Source: Zantedeschia hybrid cultivar
Taxonomy: Eukaryota > Streptophyta > Magnoliopsida > Alismatales > Araceae
Length of the DNA: 64,000 bases
Direction of reading: 5' to 3'
Assembly: GCA_030544215.1 (NCBI GenBank)
Contig: JARZZO010000014.1
Coordinates: 34,935,734-34,999,733, forward strand
Part shown: positions 56,505 through 64,000 of the stretch, one piece after another
Layout: the number at the start of each line of letters is the position of its first letter
Numbering within the stretch: position 1 is the stretch's first letter
Position numbers and translations under genes: made by a program
The notes under the pieces: generated by a model
The model's input: the letters and a program-made list of their open reading frames with translations, nothing else
Told to the model about the DNA's origin: nothing
Databases searched by the model: none

Positions 56505-57688
56505 TTGCATTTCCATATGGCTGAAGACGTTAAACTTAGTGCTTGTCAGGAGGCAACCGAACATTTTGAGCAGCTTCTATTTGTCTTTTCATTTTTAAGT
56601 TTTTCTGCAACAGTCGGCTTTGGTAAAGTCGCATCTTCATGGCCACAGGTTGTTTCTCCCCTTCTCAGTTTTCTTATGACTAGCAAATATTCTTATTTCT
56701 TATGCCATTGAGGACAATGTTAATCAAGTTGGGGGGGGGGGGGCAATCGATATGAATTGTTTTGAAAAATCCTTTGAAGAAAACTGATATTTTTCAATGA
56801 GAAAATGGTTACAATTTTTTTTTCACATCCTACATAAGTGCCTGGAATCATGCTTCATTAAGTGAATCATAATCCGATCAATTTTATGTTAGTCAAATTG
56901 GATAGAGCCTTTCAAGTTCAGAATATCCTACTTTATAAGAAGCCACGATATGAATGATTTTCACACACACACGATAACTTAGAATGAGTGAAAGACCTTG
57001 AAAATATAAAATTGCTGGAATTAACCTTAAGGATAGGACTATCTATTCCATTTTTTTTTTCTTTTGGGTTGAACGAAAAGAACGTTAGGATTCTTAATAG
57101 GGGACCGACCCACTCAACACTCTAAAAGTGTGGTCATTTAAAAAGAGACATTTGTAAACATTAAATGTCAAATAAGGTGTTCAAACAAAGAGCTAAAGGA
57201 AGGTAGGTAGCAAAAAGTACGCACCTCCTCTCAAGCAGTTTAAAGAGAGTAGTAAAAAGTAAGCACTCTCAAAGGCAAATGCGCAACTAAATGAAAAGCC
57301 GCACTTAATGAAAAGTCCTTCACACCAGAAATACGACTAAGTCGTGAAAAGTGCTGAGTAGGAGCGGAAGCTGAAAAACGATCCTCTTGGACTGATCAGG
57401 AAATCCCTTTTCTCTTCTCTCCTCCAAGGTAGTTTTATCTAAAGGGTTAGTAAAGGCGAGGATATAATGGAAAGGGCAGAAACGAGTTCTAAGCATGCCA
57501 ACTTACATGCATGATCACCTGTCGCGAACCAAAGTGTAGTGGGAATTGAGAACTTTAGCCTAACCGATCAGCCACCATTTAATTGATTGTAATATATAAC
57601 AATAAATGAAGCATGATAGTTCATTGTTGTCCCAATTTGTCTTCTATTTGCATTGCTAAGGGACTAACAATGAGTAAGTTGGGGGGTG
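56505..57688 (+). other. Athila-2 3' non-coding region and polypurine tract
   Basis: Contains an internal purine tract, AAGTT followed by 13 G (56726-56743), and two copies of the conserved GCAAAAAGTACGCAC-type motif (57206-57225 and 57247-57266). The final polypurine tract AAGTTGGGGGGTG lies at 57676-57688. No env-like ORF. Confidence 0.85.
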
Positions 57689-57971
57689 TGATAAGTTGAT
57701 AATTTTGATCATTTAAAAGGGCAATCGCACGCATCATACTCATAGTTTTATGTGTAAAATAGCATGGAATGATAGATAATTTTGTATCGATCCCAACGGT
57801 ACTAATTTCGTTAAATTCCGAGTTAAAAACATCATCATTTCATGCAATTGCGATTTTCTCAGCAAAACTGACATAAAATAATTTATTAGCATAAATGTAA
57901 TTTTATTCATGATAATATCCTAATTTACATGTATTTTATGTGAACATGACATGAAGAAGATGCAATGCAAT

Positions 57972-58017
57972 TGGCTAAGTTTTGAGTCGTTTGTGGGACG
58001 GACGGGAGTTCGAATCC
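57972..58017 (+). promoter_or_regulatory. tRNA-like segment with A and B boxes in the Athila-2 LTR
   Basis: A-box-like TGGCTAAGTTT at 57972-57982 (last two G positions differ from consensus) and B box AGTTCGAATCC at 58007-58017 (one mismatch to GGTTCGANTCC). Same relative place as 14487-14540 in Athila-3, just after the TGAACATGACATGAA or equivalent segment. Confidence 0.5.
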
Positions 58018-58268
58018 CGAAAATTGGCTTTATTTTGGCAAAAATACTAAAGCAGGGGTAAAAGAGTCTTTTGCTATCCTAAATGGTTACCCTAATTCTT
58101 ACCTAAGAAGAGAACAAGAGGAGCCAGCCGCCATCTACTTTCTTCCTTTCTTTATTTTAAAATTCTCTCTCCCTTTTTAAAGGTCTATCTTTCCTTAATT
58201 CTCTCTCTCTCCTATTTTTTCTTCTTCTCCTTCCTACCTTCTCTCCCTCTCTCTCACTCCCTCTCTCT

Positions 58269-58318
58269 GCTACAGTACCCGCGAGTACTGTAGCTACAGT
58301 ACCATGGGTTACTGTAGC
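58269..58318 (+). repeat. Overlapping inverted repeats of GCTACAGTAC
   Basis: GCTACAGTAC (58269-58278) pairs with GTACTGTAGC (58285-58294) around CCGCGA. The overlapping GCTACAGTA (58293-58301) pairs with TACTGTAGC (58310-58318). This gives two consecutive strong hairpins, flanked by CT microsatellites. Confidence 0.9.
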
Positions 58319-59021
58319 ACCTCTCTCTCTCTCTCTCTCTCTCAAACCAGCGGTTGTCAAAGACAAGAGGGGGACTCAAGGCACTGCAACTGACTACTGG
58401 AAGGAGTTTAGGGCGGCCAAAGATCTACGCGAAGGACTAGGATGGCTGCAAGCACTAGTTTTCTTTCTCCATCGCCTCTTTCTCTAGTTTTTGAGTTCTC
58501 CATGTTACACTGTATTTTGAATATTTTTTGTAAAAATTTCCTTATAAAAGTCATGTTATTTTTTTTTTTTAATGTCTCTGTAAAATTTCATCTAATTCTG
58601 CTAACGAATGACAGTAGCTCATTTTTAAAAAGTTATCTTTTTTCCCTCTTTTTGTTCTACAACTTTTATTTTTTCTTCTGTTGACACTACTCAAACTTTA
58701 TATTCTACTTTTAATTAGTATTTTAAATGTAGTCTTAGTTTAGTAGATGGTCTGATTATGCTCGTTTAGGGGTACTCCTTTTGTGAGTTCACAATAAGTC
58801 CGGTTAATTTCAATTGTTATCGATCAAATTATCATGCTCCCTATTCTTTCTTCTATGTTTTTCCTCTAAAAAAATTTAAGGTTTTCAACTTTAAAAATTT
58901 ATTTCCCTGTGGATTCGACAAAATCTCACAATTTACTATTTTTCAAATAATTGTATGTGGAAATTAGAATTTTAAGATTGATGTTCGAATATGCTTAACG
59001 ACACATAATTTCGAGCGATCA

Positions 59022-59722
59022 GCTGGAAACTCCCAATGGTCAATCAATTACATCTCTTGAGTCCAATGGGTATAAAGGAAGTACAAAAGCACATCCCTTA
59101 TAGTTTAGCTTACTCTACCACCAGTTTTCATTCTTGCTGGTTTTTTACTTTATGAAAGTAGATTGCACTTTCGCCTGATTATGTAGGACTTTTGGAAATA
59201 ACCAGTGTTATTCCCTCCCCCCCTTCCAAACTCGAAGTCAAACTTCTATAAGGATAATGGGAAAGCCTTAAATAAGTTAGCATAGAAAATATTATGGAAT
59301 TAATGTCAAATAAATTCATAAAAATTACCAAATTTTACAAGAAGGTTTCGAACATCATATATCGGATCTTTGCAAATTTTCATGAATTTTGGACTCCTAT
59401 GATCAGAAACAGACATCAAAAGTTAGGATATAGAAAGATTGATAAAAGTCAGGCTAACATCAAATTAAGATTGATAAAAGTCAGGCTAACATCAAATTAA
59501 TCATGGAATTAATATCAAACAATATCACGAAATTATAAAATTTGGTAAACATGACCTAAGATAAAGTGTTCGTCAAAATTTCAGGGAAATAGAGTTGAAA
59601 CAAATGAGAATGGACCTCTGAAAGTTGACGAGTTAAAATCCTGAAAAAGAGAATGGATGGCCATATAGCTAGCCTTCTGATCGATCAATGTGGCTATCTG
59701 GTGATCGATCAAGGGGGCATTA
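59022..59722. other. Non-coding sequence right of Athila-2
   Basis: AT-rich, no supported ORF. Contains a 32-bp tandem duplication at 59436-59499 (unit AGATTGATAAAAGTCAGGCT and following) and repeated GATCGATCAA near 59680-59712. May be old LTR sequence but not assigned. Confidence 0.5.
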
Positions 59723-59970
59723 TGTAATACCCTGGGATCAAGGGCACAACTGAACCCAATTTATTGCCCCCATCTCAGACTATTGGTTAGTATTCTATAG
59801 GTAATTAGTGCAAATTATGGAAAATTCACAGGTAAAGTACCTATGAATTTTCTTAATCTGCATTAAATACCTGCATAGTACTAACCAAAATTTTGATTAT
59901 GAACTGGTAACAATCCGAGATGGGGACATTAAAATGGGTTTGGTTGAGCCCTTGATCCCGGGGTGTTACA
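59723..59970. mobile_element. Foldback MITE-like element, 248 bp, with CATTA duplication
   Basis: Ends TGTAATACCCTGGGATCAAG / CTTGATCCCGGGGTGTTACA are inverted repeats with few mismatches. Further in, GCCCCCATCTC pairs with GAGATGGGGAC, and TTGGTTAGTA with TACTAACCAA, so nearly the whole element can fold back. It is flanked by CATTA on both sides (59718-59722, 59971-59975). It encodes nothing. The TG...CA ends and 5-bp duplication also fit a very short LTR-derived unit. Confidence 0.7.
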
Positions 59971-62900
59971 CATTATATGGCCACTTCTCTGGCCATCTGA
60001 TGTATCATATGGTCATCTATGTGGCATATTTGGTCAGGACGGCTAGATTAGTAGCTATCAATCCACTAGACTGATAGAAACTATGTTTTTGAGTTTTTCT
60101 TTAGATTTCTTTGAGATTTTGGGATTCTTTCTTGATAATTGATCTTCATATATATTTTATTAATTTTGAAAATTCTTAAAACAATTACATTATTTATATT
60201 TAGAAAGTATCTTATGGTTGGGGTAATCATCAACTACCTTTGTATGAAACTGATTCCTAGAGTTCCTCGAGTTCCTCTAGTAACTCCCCCTCGAATTCCC
60301 TTGCCTCTAGGCCTCTTCCACGTCCTCTAGACTACCTTGAAGGAGTAGAAGAAGAGCTTAGTGTTAAAGCATGTTTCCTACAAGCTAGAACCCTCTCCCT
60401 TTCTCTTTCTCTCAAAAAACACCAAGAAAGCATACCTTTCAAGGGTTCCAATGATGGCTAGGGTTTGCTGCATGAGTTGGAGGCTCTACTATAGTTCTCT
60501 CCATTTTCCAAATCTCCACACAACCCCTCCCTTCCTCCCCAGGTTGGAGTTGCCTTGAGAGAATCCTTCCCTTTAAAGAAATCTTTGAACTCAACGATGG
60601 ATCGGACCCCTTTTTGCAAGAAGCCCTTTTGTTTACTTATTATTGAAAATTTCAACCCCCTAAATGTTAGAATTAGCCAAAGTCACGGTTGTAGAATATC
60701 GAGTCTCTTGCTAATGATCTACCCATGCCTCAATCCGATTTTCCTATCGTGAGATTTCCTTATTTTACTAAACCTGTGTCTTGTCCATCAATGAGAAAAA
60801 GCAAATTTTGGTAGGAATTGAACTTGGATTCCTCATGAATGAATTAGAAATATAAATTTAGTAAATCTGAGTGTATCTTAACTCCAAGATCCTTGCATAA
60901 GATTTTCAAATCGTAGTTTCATCTACTCAAACCTTCCTCTCTTTTTTTAATTCAATTCCTAGTCCTATTAGAATTAGTTTTCCTCTTTCCTAAACCAATG
61001 GCCTAAAACTTTGTATATTTGACCCCTAAACTATCCGAATTAGTAAAAGTTTTCTACTTCAAACTTGAAGTCTTTGAGCTTTATTTCCAACGCAACTAGA
61101 ATTGCATTAATCTGAGTTTTGTACAAAGATTTTTGTATAAAATATTAGGGTGCTGTCTTGTGACTCTGTGAACAGAAAATTTAACTAGTGTAGTTTCTAA
61201 TTAATGATTTCTTTTATAATTGACTTAGATATGAGGAATATTTATGTTTGTTGAAGTATACTACTAATTAGAGTATAGTACATTATTTAAGAAAACTTTG
61301 GATGACGTATGTGTTCCTTCCAAGAGTCCAGAATCAAATTTAGAAACTCTCTTTTTGAAAAGTCTGCCAAACAGACCCCCAGTCATAATTGACTCTTAAC
61401 CTATTAAACCTCAAAATTAGCTAAAACACTCATCCTAACAATTATAACTAACTTAATTTTCTTTCAAATGAAATTGGTGTACTCAATTCTAAGTTTGTTA
61501 TAGAAGGTTATGATTGAAGTCAAACGACTATTCGTAGTAGGCCTAAGAATTGTGTTTAACTTAACTTAATGGGCTATCTTCTAATGACTTAATGGGCTTG
61601 ATGGATTTTTGGGAAAGGTTCAAAAGGTACATGGTATTCCCCCTGATCAACCGAGGGCCCCCTGACTACCCTTTCTTTGTTGCAGGCCCTCATCTTACTG
61701 CTCCCTCTACGTAGCTCATCATGAGAACAAGATTTGACGGTGGAAGAAGTCAATCGGTTTCTGATCTCTATAATTATTTTTCTATCTATTTTAAGCCATT
61801 TGTAATATACATCACTACTCATCATATGGTACTTCGAGGACTAAATCTAAAACCTTTAAAAAATAGTTTTCTAGGTTGGCTAGTTGACACAATCTTTTGT
61901 TTAGTGCAACCTTTTGTTGGGTTCACTTTTAAACTTTCACAAATGTTAGCTTTTATTTTGTACAAGGAATTGTATCTTGGAAACCACTTGTATAGCCTTT
62001 TGACTTCCAACAAAAGATCCAAATTAGAATTTTCAACTTAGGGTAGGTGGGGTTATGGAGGAAGAATTGATTAGTGTTGCAAACCAAAATTAGATCTACT
62101 ATTATCTAAATTTTTTTAATTTAAAAGTGAAAAATGAATTCTCATGTTCTCTCTCTCTCTCTCTCTCTCTGGTTCTTAGTCATCCATTCTAAGTTTTCTA
62201 CCTTTTCCCAACTTTGTCATCTAGTTCAGGATCTTAACTGTAGTTCCCTTCTGATCTAGTTCAGGTGAGTGAAATTGCATTCGCATCATGTTGCAATTGG
62301 ATGTTTTCCTTAAAATTGGAAAGAAGGTTGTCAAACACGTTTCCGTCTGCACAATTTAAAATTTTAAAAAGTTGAGTAAAAAAATGTATCAAACATCCCA
62401 TTAACCTCCATTGGTGCTTGGTTTATTAGCCTATTTGTGTAATACAATGCACAAAAGGCTACGGTGCTGTGAGAAGTTGTGGTAGACTGCAAAGGGAATG
62501 CACCAATGGCAATAGATGCATTGCTGCAATATTGATGCCTCCATATATGAGAAACCTTAGCATATCATATACGCATATGGAGGCTGGAACATGCTGCCTA
62601 CTTAGAACCCCTTGGGCCCATTTTTTACCACTAGCATTCTTAACCTCCTTTGACCAGCAGATTTAAGGAAATGGGATAGACGTTTCTTCAACTTTGGTGT
62701 TCGATTTACAACCAGAATATTTGAATATCCCATCAAAAGGAAGAATTATCAGACGTCTTCTGTTCAAACGTAAATCTCAAAACGGATCAGCTACATCAAC
62801 TTACTCAATTACTTATCTAGATGGCACTCCATTTCACTGGTTGCGTCCCCACCGAGCTTGAGCGGGTTAGTCACCATTCCTCGTTCAGCCCCCAGTTCTT

Positions 62901-63259
62901 TAGTGCTAACTTGCCCCCTCACGCCAGGCAGTTACATCACACCACCACCCGTGCCTTGTGCATTGGAATTCCAGCCTAGCATGTTTTCCCCTTTCTCTAA
63001 CCGTATGTCCAAATGAAAAATCGATGCAAGATAGAATAACCAGTATTGGGCGAATACTTTTTCCAACATTCTTCCGGTTGCCAAATGGCGACCTAACTAG
63101 TTACATCGTTTCACGACTGGTTAGCATCAGCAGAGCAGCAGTATAGATTATTGAAGAATGGCGCTTCGCCGGGGGAGCAGACATGAAAGTACATGTGGGA
63201 AAAATACTGAGAATGCGTAGGAGATGCAAGATTTCATAACAATGCTAAAGTTTGGTGCG
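59971..63259. other. Non-coding sequence, no gene recognised
   Basis: AT-rich with small unsupported ORFs only. A (CT)n run lies at 62148-62170. Parts of 60600-61200 look like degraded LTR or intron sequence, but nothing could be matched within the window. Confidence 0.45.
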
Positions 63260-64000
63260 AGTAGTAACTAAAAACAACCTGTGAAGGATAAGAATTTCGC
63301 CCAGCCTAAACTACTAGTGGGCCGACCCAGCAGCATGAGTCCAAGTCCACAAGTACAGCCCCACTTAGGCCCAATCCTGCTTAGGCCCTCGGTCCAGGAT
63401 CCGAACCAGGAAGGCCCAAGACCATGTCCAGGGGTGGTGGGCTCGGCCCATTGCATCCCGCTTGCTGAGGAGGCATCCTAATCCTCCCCCTGGCGGGATC
63501 TCTGGATCAACTCGATCGGGACTCCTCCTCACAGGAGGATTCTGACCTTCTCATTCCGATCTGACCGCACCTGAGAGACCTCAAGATGAATCGAGGAACC
63601 CGTCTAGATACTAATCATTTCCTTGAAGGCAACCCTTCCTAATCTCAAACAGATTGCGATGAACTTGGAGATTCGTCCTGGAACCGGCTTTTTCAAAACG
63701 ATCTCCTCCTAGCTACGGCTTCTAAGAGGAGATCCAGCCAGGATCTACTCTTGCTGATCGGAATCAAGTCGCAAGCCGTCCTAGAACTATTATATAAAGA
63801 TCCTTGGTTCAACCTCCCCAGATATGCTCTCTAGCATCTAACTAGTATGGTCTTCCTCTTAAATCCCAGCCCTCTAACTTAGGCATCGGATGGGATCCCC
63901 TGGCTCATCGCTGGGAGCCTTTGACGGTGTTTCTTTCTTGCAAGTCCATTGTCCCCTAGCCTTCCGATACTAGACGAGATTTTGACCCAACATCTTTTAG
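63260..64000 (+). other. Possible LTR promoter region at the right edge
   Basis: Base composition changes to more GC-rich. A perfect inverted repeat GATCTCCTC / GAGGAGATC (63700-63708, 63726-63734) is followed about 60 bp later by TATATAAA at 63791-63798, an arrangement like the U3 of an LTR. No second copy in the window and no coding sequence, so this remains a guess. Confidence 0.3.

Larger units (their letters stand above)
50865..59021 (+). mobile_element. Athila-2, 5'-truncated and internally deleted
   Basis: Begins inside the tRNA-Asp primer site (GCCGGGGA, 50865-50872) and lacks the 5' LTR. It keeps the leader, decayed gag, start of protease, integrase, 3' region, polypurine tract and 3' LTR. 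About 715 codons from protease to RNase H are replaced by a copia LTR fragment. The same strain of elements as Athila-1 by protein, but with a shorter (1333 bp), different LTR. Confidence 0.92.
57689..59021 (+). mobile_element. Athila-2 3' LTR, 1333 bp
   Basis: Starts TGATAAGTTG after the polypurine tract and ends TTAACGACACATAATTTCGA then GCGATCA at 59021, matching the end of the Athila-1 LTR. It holds tRNA-like boxes (57972-58017), a CT-rich tract and inverted GCTACAGTAC repeats (58269-58318). Confidence 0.88.

Overview
This is plant nuclear DNA, almost certainly from a flowering plant with a repeat-rich genome. It is AT-rich, intron-style non-coding sequence surrounds the few ORFs, and nearly every recognisable protein belongs to plant LTR retrotransposons: Ty3/gypsy Tat and Athila lineages and Ty1/copia. 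The remainder are plant mobile domain (PMD) pseudogenes. I recognise no intact host gene, rRNA or canonical tRNA gene, and cannot name the species.

Layout. 1-12244: decayed Tat-lineage pol (RT, archaeal-type RNase H, integrase) on +, then two intron-containing PMD pseudogenes on -, then a polypurine tract and an LTR. A solo LTR of the same family, with a perfect 5-bp target duplication, sits inside the first PMD pseudogene. 12245-15880: a 5'-truncated Athila copy (integrase, polypurine tract, LTR; called Athila-3). 15901-21540: a heavily decayed copia element with its 3' LTR. 21541-29107: no clear gene; probable LTR remnants, one resembling SIRE-type copia LTRs and two resembling gypsy LTRs on -. 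29365-50864: a second Tat element (Tat-2) keeping gag, protease, G-patch and LTR pieces but lacking RT, RNase H and nearly all of integrase. It is split by a young 11.8-kb Athila (Athila-1, - strand, 34641-46451) with 2033-bp LTRs about 99.5% identical, a tRNA-Asp primer site, intact gag and pol, and CCGGC duplications. 50865-59021: a third Athila (Athila-2, +), beginning inside its primer-binding site, with about 2.1 kb of protease, RT and RNase H replaced by a piece of copia LTR. 59022-64000: non-coding, with a 248-bp foldback element and a possible LTR at the edge.

How the parts relate. The order of insertion can be read from nesting: Athila-1 landed in the protease active-site codons of Tat-2, and a hAT-like MITE sits in the Tat-2 leader. 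Three Athila copies allow internal comparison. They show a UAG codon in the same place between gag and pol (two copies), a leader stem-loop with a GAAA loop (two copies), a duplicated 3' motif, and tRNA-like A/B boxes in two LTRs.

The signal I find most unusual is a family of about 20 short GC-rich hairpins of the form GCGTCG...CGACGC, usually flanked by AAAT and ATTT. They are scattered through unrelated LTRs and the flanks of the PMD pseudogenes. Analogous hairpin arrays with different sequences occur in the Tat-2 LTR.
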